Assembly: GCA_027563935.2 (NCBI GenBank)
Contig: CM050453.2
Location: 88,262,665 to 88,326,664 of the forward strand
Source of the DNA: Costus lasius
Taxonomy: Eukaryota > Streptophyta > Magnoliopsida > Zingiberales > Costaceae
Direction: 5' to 3'
Length of the DNA: 64,000 bases
Part shown: in pieces, positions 33,189-45,336 of the stretch
How positions within the stretch are numbered: position 1 is the first letter of the stretch
Layout of the letters: each line of letters opens with the position of its first letter
Notes under the pieces: generated by a model
Seen by the model: only the letters and a program-made list of their open reading frames with translations
The model's database searches: none
What the model was told of the DNA's origin: nothing
Translations under genes and position numbers: made by a program

Positions 33189-34839
33189 TGTTGGGGTATG
33201 CCCTTAAGGCTAATGTTTGAGGCCTTAGGTTATTTTCAGTATCATGTATGAACTATGTTTATAAAGGCAATTGTTGTTATTCAGATTGTTACATTATCTG
33301 CTGTATGTATACTTCTGAGTAATGTCTCAATGATGTTCAGCTTAGCTGACATTTAGTGTTGTCCTTAGTCGAGATATCTCGGTGAACGTGAGATAGCCTT
33401 GATATGATTGAGACTAATATGTGATCTAATCTTATAGGATGCTTCGAGCATGGAATAAGATTTAGACACATAGGTGCATTGGATGTACTGGACTGACCCT
33501 ATTTAGGATATTCAATTGTTTGTCACAATGTGAATAATCCTTATATGCAAGCAAGTGGCATATTTCCTCTGACTTGAGATCACTTGTGTTTCTAAGTGAT
33601 GATTGGCATTATCTTGAGGTAGTTCAATATCATTTGAAAGATAATGGTTAAGGACTATCTTGGATAGTGAGCATGAGTCATGTTAGGGCACTAGTGATAG
33701 ATATAGGATTGCCTCTCCTAGTAGGAGTGTGATGTTCTAAGGGGCCCCCTGGATGAGATGGTTGAGAATGTGTATGGCCATACCCAGACGACTATGTTCG
33801 TCTGATCTAATCATTTTCATCGTGTTGGAATCACAGGCTTGACACGCTTGTCCAACGAGAACATCCAGTGGAAAAAGGAAACATGTATGCCAAGTGAATT
33901 AGATTCACACTTGTGCTGTGGTTTGGGAGTAGTCTTGGAAGACTCTTTCCTTCATATCGGGAGACAGTGATGTGTTGCTAGATACCCCTCTCTGATCGTG
34001 ATAACGTAAGTTATCGTTACCGACATTGAAGGAAACCCTTAGGGTCGCACAATTTGATGATATGGCTTACTTATGTCAGATCGTGTGGACTGGAATTATT
34101 CTAGTTCAGTTTAAAGGAGTTAAACTCTGATTGGAAGTGAGATCTAGTCTAATCATGTTTGATTGATTAGGGCATATGATCGGTAAGCTTCGATCGGGAG
34201 AATTGATACTTGATCGTACAGATCAAGAGGTTCAATGGGATGTGTGGTTAGATCTTGAGCCACTTGGTTCGATGAGGTCATAACTAGGGCTGGTTCGATT
34301 TGGTATTTGAACCAAATGAATTGGACCGGTTCACTTAGTGTGAACGCATGGTTCAATTAAGAGGAGAGTTTCGAATGCTTTATGGGGAGTTAAGAAGAGA
34401 AAGTTACTTTTCGGTTTTGCCATATGAGATGGTAACCGAACTTCCCTTTTTGGACTCTCTCCCTCACGGTTTCGAATGTAACTCTCCCTTCCTCTTGGCT
34501 TTTGCTCTCTGTGGAAAGATCGGCTTCACGCAAGGCGAGAGAAAGATCGGCCAAGGGGTGCACATCTCCTCTCCAAGTCACGATCAAAGAATCCTTGGTG
34601 ACTTGCTAGCACAATAAGCGCAAGGAAGGAAGCCTATCTCATCCTATGTGTGATACCTTTGGAGAAGAGGCACTCGCCCCTTTCTTCTTCCAAGCCGCCA
34701 CTCACTTCATGGCAATGGTAACACTCTAACTTGTTTTACAAGTCTTTAAGGTTGATCATAGTTTCAAGTCATGTGATTTAATGGACTCCTAGTAATTCCG
34801 CCACACAAGTTTTCGCATGTGACCTAGGTTTCCACAACA
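33189..34839 (+). mobile_element. Solo copia LTR
   Basis: 1651 bp with ends TGTTGGGGTATGCCC and CCACAACA (TGTTG/CAACA), flanked by TGGCG at 33184-33188 and 34840-34844. It shares GTGATGTGTTGCTAGATAC (about 33969) and GCATTGGATG with the copia LTR at 60425 onwards. No primer site or polypurine tract flanks it. Confidence 0.85.
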
Positions 34840-34844
34840 TGGCG

Positions 34845-35315
34845 TAGCTGGTCAACGACTTATGCTGGTCAAAACGGTAGGAAATGAAAAGCTACAGTGT
34901 TTGGTTCACAGCTTCTGGGTTTGAAACCTAGAAGTTGCAACATTAGGGAAAAGTTGAGGGATGCCTGCTTCTGGAACCCGCTGCACGCTGAAGTTTCCTC
35001 TCGCACGACTTCGTCCTCGCACGTGACACTCTCCTCGCCGCCGGACCAACGTTGCTACCGCTCTTCCTCTCTAATCACGGAAAATACCTCTCTCATCGCC
35101 GATCTTACTCCTTGCCATTGATCTTTCTCACTCGCTGCTTGCATAAGACCTTCCTCTTCCTGCCGCTCGCACGAGGTCTTCCTGGCTGCACCCGACTCAT
35201 CTCGCAAGCATTTGAAGTTCTGCTGCTGATCTTCTTCCTTTTGACGCCGCCGACCTCTCTTCCAACGCTAACCTTCTTTCTCCCAACAATGCCGATCTAC
35301 AGACATCGCCGACCC
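34845..35315. other. Interior of PIF-like element, C/T-rich gene-like segment
   Basis: After the subterminal block, 34960-35315 is GC- and CT-rich (CTCCTCGCCGCCGG, CTTCCTCTTCCTGCCGCTCG), unlike the surroundings and like a plant 5' untranslated or coding region. I do not recognise a protein in any frame. Confidence 0.35.
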
Positions 35316-35569
35316 TGATGACACCAAAATATATAGTATATTTTGTATCATTTTAGATATCTTTTCATGCTAAATTGAGGATCTTATTACTTGTTTTCAT
35401 GCTAAATTCATCGAATATTGCAAAGTCTACTTCTATTTTGGTTTTTCACTATTTTCAGATAAAAAGGCATTATTTCAAGGAGTTTTCAAGCAAAATCAAA
35501 CACATAGAAGAGTTACCATCATAAAGAGGAGATCACCCAAGAAATTTTACGCAAAACGGAGCAACTCAG

Positions 35570-35945
35570 CAAATTACGGCAGTGCCGTAACCTATTTTAC
35601 GGTACCGTATTTTCATACGTTACCGTAAAATCTGAGCCACTGCCGTATTTTGAGGAGTTTCCGAACAGAAGGTTTTTCGGATTTTACGGCAGTACCGTAA
35701 ACCCTATTACGGTACCGTATTTCAGAGCGCTTCAGAACAGAAACTTTGCTTGATTTTACGGCACCGCCGTAAAGGATTACACGGGCCGTATTTTTCAGTT
35801 ACTTCCGACCAAAGAGTTCAGCCGATTTTACAGCAGTACCGTAAACCAGATTACGGTGCCGTATTGCCTAGACAACATAAGACCAGAAAATTTGACCGAT
35901 TTTACGGCAGTGCCATAAACTATTACACTGCTGTATTTCTGTTGT
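35570..35945 (+). repeat. Paired-palindrome array, family E
   Basis: About five units of roughly 75-85 bp. Each has a TTACGGCAGTACCGTAA-type palindrome, 5-8 bases, then a TTACGGTACCGTA-type palindrome, followed by text like CTTCAGAACAGAAACTTTG. Confidence 0.8.
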
Positions 35946-36747
35946 TAAACGCGATTTGCAGGTCAATTCTGAAGTCCGATTCTTGCGGAGACGATTGCGG
36001 GCGAACTAGAGGTTTATATTCGAAGCCGTAAGAAGCAATAGGGGAGTTTTTGACAAGAGGATTACAGACACACCAAAAGCCCTAATTTTCATCAACTGTC
36101 GGGGGAGAAATCGTCATTCACGCCACCACCTAGGGTTCCGCCGCCGCGACCAATCCAGACCACCTCCGGCCGCGATTTTCATACTGAAGCTTCGTCTGGA
36201 AGAGGAGACAACATGCCAGAAGTTTCAGAAGAGAAGGAGATCAATTGGAAGAGGAATCGAGGAAAGAAGAAGGACAGCCACTGTTCACCGAGAGCTTTTG
36301 AAATTACGGCTGTGAAATACTTCACAGCCGTCCTGTATTTTCGCAAAACTCTTCTTTTACTGATTTTTGAACTTCTAAAATTATGGAATATTGTATTTTC
36401 TCCACCATGCTAGCTTAAACTACTTTTGGGATATGGGGGAGTAATTCACTTGATTTCTAATGACTAGATGACTATTTTTTTTTTCACTATTTCGTTGCGT
36501 TTAATCTTAGCATGATGATTTTGCTCATGCGATATTTGTGCTTAGACTCTCTATAGATCCATGTTACTAATCATGTTTTTAGAATTTTCGCTATTGACTG
36601 AAAGGTAATTGCTTGAGAATTCAGAACCCTAGAATTGCATGTTAGGAACCCTTCCTTAGGTTAGATCCAATTTGTTCAATTCTAGTAGATTAATTGCCAT
36701 GATAATAACATGAATCTATAGATCGAGTCTAATTATCAAACGTGGAA

Positions 36748-36990
36748 ATCTTGCACGAAAGTGAGGATCGGAACGTTGGAGATCCATGAGTAAAACTAGT
36801 GTTGAAGCTCGGATGCACGAAAGTGATCCTTGAGATTCCACTAGAGATTATCAACCTAGAATTCGGATGCACGAAAGTGATCCTTGAGTTCATTGATTGA
36901 TGATTTACTTATCTTCAGCGTTGGGATGAATCTTGCGTGAAAGCGAAGATTAATCCCTGCAGGGTTGTTTGCACTAGAGTGAAACAATCC
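36748..36990 (+). other. Five consecutive GNRA-type stem-loops, family E LTR
   Basis: Heads are CAC-GAAA-GTG (36754-36763, 36816-36825, 36870-36879), CGT-GAAA-GCG (36936-36945) and CAC-TAGA-GTG (36972-36981), each preceded by a bulged G. Outer stems differ: ATCTT/AGGAT; GGAT/ATCC; AATTC+GGAT/ATCC+GAGTT; GGGAT+AATCTT/AAGATT+ATCCC; GGTTGTTT/AAACAA(T)CC. In the fourth both sides of the inner stem changed together (CAC/GTG to CGU/GCG). Confidence 0.7.
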
Positions 36991-37394
36991 TTTTATTAAG
37001 TAATTTGCATCTTCATCATGATAAAATTAAACTGACGAATTCTTTATTCATTTCTAGTCATAGAAATTATAGTGAATGAAACCCTAGTCCCAGTTTTCTC
37101 TCCGACAATATTCTTCCGTGTGTTTGCGATATTTGCTTGACTTTCATTCGACTACCTAGATGGTAAGAAATCAATTGATCAGTACTTGACAACATAGGTC
37201 TCTGTGGGTTCGATATCTTTCTTTATTACTTCGAGTATCCGTGCACTTGCGGACACTACGAGTTAGGGACAACAAGTTTTTGGAGCCGTGCCAGAGAGTG
37301 ACAGTAGCCCTGTACGCCAATACCTTTGGCCACGACCCCTGAAACGAGTCTACCTGTTTGTATTTAAAAGTGTGTCCTTTCGGATCACAACAGA

Positions 37395-37916
37395 CCCCTC
37401 TTCCGCCACTGATTCCCTGGTTCAAGAAGACGTCGATCCCCCAAACCATGGAGGCAGAGGCAAAGAAGAAGAAGCAGGAATCTGCGGCAGGGGAGCCGAA
37501 GACACTGAACACATTCCACCTGATCTCGTTCTCCAAGGGGTTCAACCTATCGCCGCTGTTCGAGAAAGAGGACCGTGTGAGGCGGAACGAGGGGATGCGG
37601 TTCTCTGCGCGGGAGACGGCCGAGGGGGTGATGGCACGGCTGGAGGTGGCGGCTACGCAGGCCGGGGGTGGGATCCGTGTGACGAGGAATGGGAAGGCCG
37701 GGGGTGTGGCTAGAGGGGGAAGGGACAGGGCGGAAAGGGAGGCTTTGCGGTGATGGTGGAGATCCTAGCAATGGCTCCATCGGTGCGAGTTGTGGAAGTG
37801 AGCAAGGCCAGTGGCGACACGTTTGAGTACTTGACCTTTTGCTCCGACCAGCTTCGACCGGCATTGATGGATATCGAGTGGGTAGCGGCCGGCGATTCCC
37901 AACCCACAGCCGCTTG
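37395..37916 (+). pseudogene. CIPK (CBL-interacting kinase) C-terminal fragment
   Basis: The frame starts with PLIPWFKKTSIPQT, like the end of a CIPK kinase domain (PWFKK), then a Lys-rich linker and a NAF-type motif, LNTFHLISFSKGFNLSPLFE (about 37504-37563), the site that binds calcineurin B-like calcium sensors. Next come MRFSARETAEGVMARLEVAA and, after a frame change near 37710, EILAMAPSVRVVEVSKASGD, then TFEYLTFCSDQLRPALMDIEW, the phosphatase-interaction domain, ending at a stop near 37916. The catalytic kinase domain is absent, so it cannot be a working kinase. GC content is far above its neighbours. It lies between a family E primer site and the right end of the PIF-like element, consistent with gene capture. 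Confidence 0.8.
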
Positions 37917-38174
37917 ATTGTCGGCTAGCCTCCCTCTAATTGCAGGACCTGTTGCGCGTGTCCATGGCTGAAGATTTATTTTGATATGGATTTAGCACTA
38001 GTTCTGGCATCATCAGGGCTCTCTTGTGTTCATGTGTTTATGCAATCATCAACCAGCAACCAGCAGAAGCTATTTATCCAAACACTATCTAGCTTTTTTA
38101 GCTAGCTATTTTTCCATCAACGCTTTCTCAATCAGCACAAGCTACAAGCTGCAGCTATGCCAAATAGACCCTTA

Positions 38175-41100
38175 ATCAGCTAATTAAAAGCGAATGAAAA
38201 TAATTGCCAATTTTATTCAATCGGCTGATTGAAAACCGATTACATTCAACTTGCAACAATTAAATTCGTGATAATTAAATTCAATCACGAATTTAATTGG
38301 CTAATTGAAAGATGGACGGCAAGGTTCGAATTCATTTAAATGATTGAATTTGATTGGCAATCAAAACCATTAACGTGAACTATATTAAAAGCTAACATTT
38401 AATAAATTAAATCAATTAATGTATTCCAGTTTTTTGAATTTAATTCTAATAATCCCCCACAAACTTAAAAAAAATCTGAATATAATTAATTTCAATAAAA
38501 TGGTTAAATAAAATTAAATTACTGCTCATTGCTTATATCATGCAGTCCGTAAATTGTACCTAAAGACATAACATTTACATAGTGAAAATATTTTTATGTG
38601 AATGAAAAATAGTGAACTAGTCTTGCACTATTTGTCTTTTACCCAAACTTTAACAAATCCACATACAATACAGTGCTTGTCTAATTGTGGAGTTGCGCAT
38701 TTTTGAACGTACGTGTTTATCTTTGTGAGAGCTTCTAAGAGTTGTCTATGTCATTAGTTGTGGTCATATACAAACTCTCTCATATCAGGAGTTCTCTACA
38801 AGGGATGAGTGTAGAGTCTAATCTTATAGTAATTAACTACTTCGAAAAGTTTTCTTTTCCTTTACAATATAAGCACAGAACTATCCTCATGAATGGGATT
38901 ATAGAGTATCTACTCTATTACGTAAAATTTTATACACTAAAGTAATTTATAATTTTATTTTTTAAAGTACTTATTGGTCAATCAATCAGCTTGTTATACT
39001 ATACTGAATCTTTTTTTAAGGGATCTCCTATCACAGAGGTTGGGTTACCACAGCTAAGAGGCATTCATATAGACTAAGTCTCATTTCTCTCCATATTTCT
39101 AGGATCTTAGTCCAAAGTAAGCCTTTGGTCAAGCCATCAGCTAAGTTGTGCTCAGTCTTCACATAAGAAAGAGTTATAACCTTTTATGAGTCAAACCATT
39201 TTATAGAATTTTGTTTAATTTTAATATAGCTACTTTGTTTCTTTTTGTTCAAAATTATTAACTAGGCCTTTAATTACTCTTGCCAACAAGCAAAGCCAAT
39301 TAAATATATCTAGCCTGAAGTTATCTTTTAAAGCCATTTTTAAAAAGGAATAATTTTATTTATTTATTTTTATTTCCTCTTTATGAGAATTATTTTAATA
39401 ATTGGCATATTTATTATGATTATCATATACATTATGTTTATGATTCATGAATGATGATAAATATTTTTTTCATTATGTACATGATGTGCATGATGTCCTT
39501 GAAAAATAGTATTATTTGAATAGCATATTATGTTGATTTCTCCACAATATTTCAGATATCCGTGATCATGATACTATGAGATCAGTATACAATACAAAAG
39601 GTTTTAGGTTTGAATCTTGGTGATGACATTCTTTATCACAACAGTTGTCAAAAGAATTATGGTGATGGGGATAAGAACCAAGATGAAGCTAGATCTCATT
39701 AATGATTCAAACATATACTCTTCAATCTAATTTGATATACAAAGGACAAACAAATGATAATCTTAAATGTCACACTAATTCTATATGTATGAGATATATG
39801 ATATTTTATTATATTCACATTTATGTTTTGATAAAAGCTATAAGTAATTCTAATTACATCGCAAGAAAAAAAAAAGATTAATCTTAAATGTCTCTAGTTG
39901 ATTACTATTATGGATTTAAGGCAATAATACCACATAGAAACTAGTATGTATTGTGACGGATGACAAGAAGTTATCATGAGACATCAAGAAAACATATTAG
40001 TATATGCTAGAGAACAATGGACTAGATAAACTCAACATGAGAATACTACATGGATGGTTATATTAGTATTATAAGCAATCTCATAGTGATAATGGTCTAC
40101 ATGATCATATGACTTAAGATCACCATGGATTCTTATATATCAAACTGGAAACTCATTTTCCACTAAGTTGTCAAATGACTTGAAGACGGTAATCATTAAA
40201 GCAAAATAATAATTAGATATTTGTAGATTACAATGCATGAACAAGATATTTGTAGCATCTCTAGGATGTTCTCTGCACTTGTAAGGTATTAAAAAAAACA
40301 TATTATTATTGTTAAATTTTTCTCTATAAAGCTAAAATATGATACAATGCATTAATAAGATGTTTTGAACACTAGCAAAAGTACTTCTAAGCAGTAGTAA
40401 CACTTTTAAATATATGAATAAAGTTTCATATATATTTTAATTATGTAACACTTCTATGATATTCTCACATAAAATTAGTGTCAAATTTTGCATGATGTAT
40501 TCCACATTAAAAACTAATGTAATAATATGTAATATAAAAAATTTTAACCCAATCAATGGCACAGTTGAACGGTCAAAATCTCAGCCTAACAATTAGCATA
40601 GTATTCTAAAACAACTTAAATTAACTCATATTATATGCATGTTATGTATAGGAAATTGTAGAAGGTAATAAGTATAGCAGAGTGGAGTTCTATAAAGTGA
40701 CTACTTAAAAAAAAATAAAGAATATAATATTCCTAAGTTGTATGACATAAGACTGAATAATAATCGAGTTCATTATATTAAATTAATTTGTTCCTTACGA
40801 TAACACATGGGTCATAATAGTACTAAAACTTTAAGAGTGGGATAAGCATATAAGGATGATGGCCATTGTTTGAATATTGCATTATAAACACTATAGTAGA
40901 CCATGCGGTTTGTTGATAAATAATTCTTTCCTTGAAAAGCAATGCACTCTAAATATCGAAACCAAAATGCATACTAGATGTTATAACAACCTTTACATGA
41001 ATGTACTAATAAGGTTTACTTTGAATCACTTAACAAATTCATTTGAATTCTAGCATGGAGGAGTTGGGCAAATCCGGTGGAAATTTTAGTGCTTGAATAG

Positions 41101-42060
41101 TCTCCCAAGTTGGATTCAATGCTAGTCCCAAATTTAAAAGTGTTAGGAATCTTGTTAGCATCACAAATTTCCACACAACAGTTGACATGACTGCACCAAT
41201 GTTGGAGTTAAGTCAACCTTCATAATAAAAGAACAAACTTGACTACACTGTTACGGTCATGTAGTCAGATATTATCTATATGGTGGAAAGCGCAGAGCCA
41301 TCTAACAACTACTCCATTTACACACATTTGGGCAAATCCCGTGGAAATTTAGTGCTTGAATTCAATTCCAGTTCCACAACTACTCCACGTCAATTAATTA
41401 TGGATTGAATAGTCCCATGACGAATTCAAGCCAACCCGATCCCTCCATCAATCAAACTGAGACATCTATCAAAATTCAATTGTCAATATACTTTATTAAA
41501 ATACTTACTAATTTATGTACTAAAAAACAAAGAATTAAGTAGAAAAAAAGCAAAAAATATAGACGTAAAAGATTTGAATACATCGTCAATTATATGCCAC
41601 ATGCATATGTATATGTAAAACAAATTACTGTCTAAAATTACTACACTTAATAGATGTAATTTTTTAGACCTTTGTATAAATCGGTCCATCAATTGAAAAA
41701 AAAATAGAATTCAGTCAATTATAGTTTATAAACAAAATAGTGATGGTAAATTATCATTGAAGAAAATAAATGGTGAGAGTGAAATTGAAAATGAAGAGAC
41801 AATATATAATAAATAACTAATAGCTTTATCAATTTAAGTAGTTAAATCCGAAACTTTCAAACGTAGAGTAGAACATTATTTGAATGAAAGTGGCCATAAA
41901 TAATTGAACCTAAATCAACTGTCAAAGTATTTGTTTTGACAAGTTAAGAAATTCAACAAATACACACAAAAGTCTTCCTTTCACATTTTAATCTCATTCT
42001 TTCATTCACAATCATACATTGATGATAGATTAAGAAACGTAACCCATAGAGAGAGGCCTA
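38175..42060. other. Unassigned AT-rich DNA
   Basis: No coding family or clear TE end found. A near-duplicate of GGCAAATCC(C/G)GTGGAAATTT(T)AGTGCTTGAA occurs at about 41069 and 41332, suggesting a local duplication. Confidence 0.4.
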
Positions 42061-42065
42061 CCTTG

Positions 42066-42457
42066 CGCTGGAAAAATTTTCTGTGCCGCGTCTGCCTAAA
42101 ACTTCTAAGAAACCTTCATAATTTTTTATCAAAAAATATTTTTTTAAATTTTTTTATAGAAGTAATGTATATATTGTAAGCTATCCAATGGTATTAATAT
42201 CATCGTAAATGAACTTATATATGATGAAAATTTGATAAAAATATTAATGGTAAATAATTTTGCTACAGTACCTAGTAATTATTTTAACATTTATATTTTT
42301 ATTAATTTTTCATGGTGTATAAGTTCATTATGATGATATTAATGTCATTGGATAGCTTACAATGTATATATTATTTTTATAAAAAAAATTTTAAAAAGAA
42401 AATTATCAAAGCTTTTTAGAAGTTTTAGGCAGCCACAGTTGTATAAAAAATTTGCTC
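42066..42457. mobile_element. Fold-back MITE
   Basis: About 392 bp that is nearly all inverted repeat. GCCTAAAACTTCTAAGAAA (left) mirrors the right side, as does TGTAAGCTATCCAATGG with TCATTGGATAGCTTACA, with the centre near 42262. CCTTG flanks both sides (42061-42065, 42458-42462), a possible 5-bp target duplication. It is noncoding. Confidence 0.75.
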
Positions 42458-42462
42458 CCTTG

Positions 42463-45272
42463 AATCTCTTGCTCTTTTAAGGAAAATTCAACAAATAGAG
42501 AGACATGCTAAGCCACATGTGTAACACTTGACTCCACATGGTTAACGCAGAAGCAAGTATTTGGTAGAAATAGAAAAAATAGTAAGATTTTGATCAATCA
42601 TAGTCAAGCAATAACTACAAGGGGACGACCTTTTGACTTGACAAGTCAAATTTTTTACCAGAGGTGAAGAAGATGAAGCTTCTCTTTCTAGTATTCAGTT
42701 TTTCAAGGCAACACTACTTGTTCATAGTCAGTCAGGTAAAATTATCTATATATGTGCCTTTATCTTCAAATTTTATTTTTTTAGGAATAAATTATTTTCT
42801 ACAGCAACTTTGATCTATAAAATGAGTGTTTCTTATGAATAGCAGAGTTTTGGGATAGGTATGGTTCCTCATTTTCACAAGGTTGTTATCTTTCTCTCCT
42901 CTCTTATATAGCCTAGGGATGAATCCTAGTGTTCTAATGAAATAGTGTTGTCAATAAAATCAATATATTCATCATCAGCCATAGCTGCGAGCGATTGTTG
43001 TTGAGGGCAATGAAAGGAGGGGCTTGTCAAAGTAGATATCCTATCTCGAATTTCCAAACTCTTTCTCGTGGGTTATCATCAGGTTTGATGCCCAAGATAC
43101 AATAAATGCTACTTTGTTGGTGCATAGGTGAAGTATTTGTCCACATAGTTTCAATATTAAATAATGAAAAGTAGAAAATTAGAAAGAACAAAGGATAAAT
43201 GAGAGTGAATGCTAAGTGATGCTTTAGCTCTCCCTCTTATCTAGGAGAGGTTAACGGCTATGTTAAGATTGACCAAATTAGGTAATCTTAATTAGGAAGG
43301 CTAATAATAATTTTGCCAAATATTTCACCCAATCATAGTAAGCTTAAAGGTTAATAACTAATCAAGACATGTTAAAAAATAAGCTATTAAAATAATAAAT
43401 AATTATAAGAAAAAATAAAAAAGTAAAAGTTAAAACCCATGTGAGAAAAAGTCTTGCAACCGGTCACACCCGCACCTGCACCCACAATAAAGCTCAGCAA
43501 GGGCAGAAGAATTCATTATAAACCCAAGATTTTTTTTCTTAGTTCTTTCATGTGCAACTAAGAAACTTTTGAGTTTTTCCTTAAAACTCTAATAGTAAGA
43601 GTGATAGTATTTGACACCGAGAAGAAAAGAAGGCGCATAGTGCCAACTGAAATTTCTCTCAATGACATATATATATTTTTCATAATCTTCTCTCCACCAA
43701 TTACATTGTATTCAACAATTGGCCAATTAATTTATGATTTAGCCTAATAAACTGCAAAATAAAATAAAACTCTAATACGTGAAGAGGACAAAAATAATCA
43801 TTGGTTTATAACTAATTCCATGGGATTTACATAATATTCTTTTAAAAAATTATAACAAAGAAAATATTCTTAACTTTTTTTACTTATTGGCACCCAACAT
43901 CAATTGTGACAACATCGTAAAAGCAACTTTTTTTAAATAGGAAAGACTTTAATGCAATTAAAATGTGTTAGAAACCAAGTAGCCATGGTATTCAAGCCTC
44001 CCTTTGCAAGGTGTTGCATCAAAGTGTGCATCTAATGGTGGTTTTAGATGAACCTCAAGATACTTTAGGTAAGCTTTATTATATTGTCTAACTCCCTATT
44101 GTCTTTTTTTGAGTAGTTGAAATCTATTTATATATAGTGTTTATAAAAATATGTAATACTTCTCCTTGGCTTGCTCAAGGTTAGTGTCCATCACAAATTA
44201 TATAATATACTTTGGGCTAATCTTCTCAAAATGATAACCTTCATAGGTTCATAAATGTACATCATCGTATTAAGCCACTGCATCTATTGACATATAAACA
44301 AAAACTTTATGATTAAAATAAATAGAAATGTTATGGTTCTTATTCTAGCAAGCCTTGTCTAAGCATCATGCATGATAGTTATGTTGAAGTCCTCTATTGG
44401 CAATTCATGCTCTAGACGTATGATACATTCTTCAATTGCATTGTCAAAAAAGAGTGCTAGACAATCTTGTAGGGTGTTGGTAGTTGAATTCTAAGGATGA
44501 AACTTTGAATTTTGGGTACCATTACATAACAATAAATGTCAAATGCAAAATAAGAAGTTATCCAACTGAAGTGGAATAATTTTGCATAGCCCAATCAATG
44601 TGTAACGTTTTTTTTGTCTTCTTGTATGCATTGTCAACCTATGCTTGCTTCCTTATTTGCAATAAAAAGATTTTAAGGTTAACATTGATGAATCTCAATC
44701 CATTAATTCTATGCTTGAGCCCAAATAAGGCCCCGATGCCACGTTAGCCACTAGCACAAGCTATTTGGCTTTTGGAGCCTCCATATATATTCATACTTGG
44801 TTCATGTAATATATGATTAATGGTGATCTTTAGCACTTCCATGACCATAGCCATTGTTCGCCTCATAATGAGGTCTTTCGACGTACCTCACAAAAGTAGA
44901 TTGGAAGTCCTGCATGAAAGTATATTAGGCCATCGAAACTTAGATAGACAACTCCATCCCTATATCCTTCGTACCTTCATCTAATTGAGTCCTACACTAA
45001 TATTAGGATTGCTTTGATGCAAGTTAGTTGAAGTCTTTATGCTCTTCAAATTCAAATGGTTTGTTAATACAATAGAAGTCCAATTGGATGGAATGTAGGT
45101 TAATTTTCTTGGGAGACCTTGGTGGATTATGTAGCATCAGGGTAGCTACTAGCAAGCTCTTGTTTGACACAAATAATGCCTCTCTCTTGAAAATAATGTT
45201 TGACACAAATAATTTTTTTAAGTGGGATCGATATTCTATGGTTTAGAGCCCTAGAATAATAATTAAAATGAA

Positions 45273-45277
<5 letters not shown>
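42463..45277. other. Unassigned AT-rich DNA upstream of the receptor kinase
   Basis: No family recognised. An ATG at 42673 opens a short hydrophobic stretch (MKLLFLVFSF) that runs to a GTAAAA donor-like site near 42736, which could be a stray signal-peptide exon. It has no supported partner. Confidence 0.35.

Positions 45278-45333
<56 letters not shown>
45278..45333. repeat. (AG)n microsatellite
   Basis: About 28 uninterrupted AG units, about 160-320 bp upstream of the first receptor-kinase sequence. Confidence 0.95.

Positions 45334-45336
<3 letters not shown>

Larger units (their letters stand above)
35316..37271 (+). repeat. Family E Athila/Tat-like LTR with degraded primer site
   Basis: 1956 bp starting TGATGACACCAAAATATATAG. 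It ends before ACAAGTTTTTGGAGCCGTGCC (37272 on), a decayed TTTTGGCGCCGTTGCC-type primer site. It matches the minus-strand LTRs at 57219-58915 and 61321-63148. Only the 5' LTR and primer site remain; the right target duplication is lost because CIPK-like sequence follows. Confidence 0.8.
33175..38171. mobile_element. PIF/Harbinger-like element, invaded by two LTRs and carrying a CIPK fragment
   Basis: TTA occurs on both sides (33172-33174 and 38172-38174). The left end GGCTGCGTTTGGC and the inverted right end GGGTCTATTTGGC share 9 of 13 positions. The relationship continues inside: after removing the solo LTR, GTAGCTGGTCAACGACTTATG and the AGTGTTTGG...AGCTTCTG block pair with inverted counterparts near 38040-38160. 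No transposase is seen, so it is nonautonomous. Its cargo includes a C/T-rich gene-like piece (34930-35315) and the CIPK fragment (37395-37916). The alternative is that the CIPK fragment was already in the locus and the two ends belong to separate MITEs. Confidence 0.6.

Noticed and set aside
35570..35945. CRISPR-like or other regularly spaced repeat array
   Set aside because: Units are variable palindromes within LTRs of a plant genome. Spacers are also related to one another, and there are no cas genes.
36748..36990. Hammerhead ribozyme (retrozyme) explanation for the GAAA motifs
   Set aside because: The CUGAUGA box and the three-helix junction are not found next to the GAAA motifs. GAAA sits in a terminal loop here.
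37547..37907. Minus-strand frames opposite the CIPK fragment
   Set aside because: These are shadows of a GC-rich coding strand. The plus strand has the recognisable NAF and phosphatase-interaction motifs.
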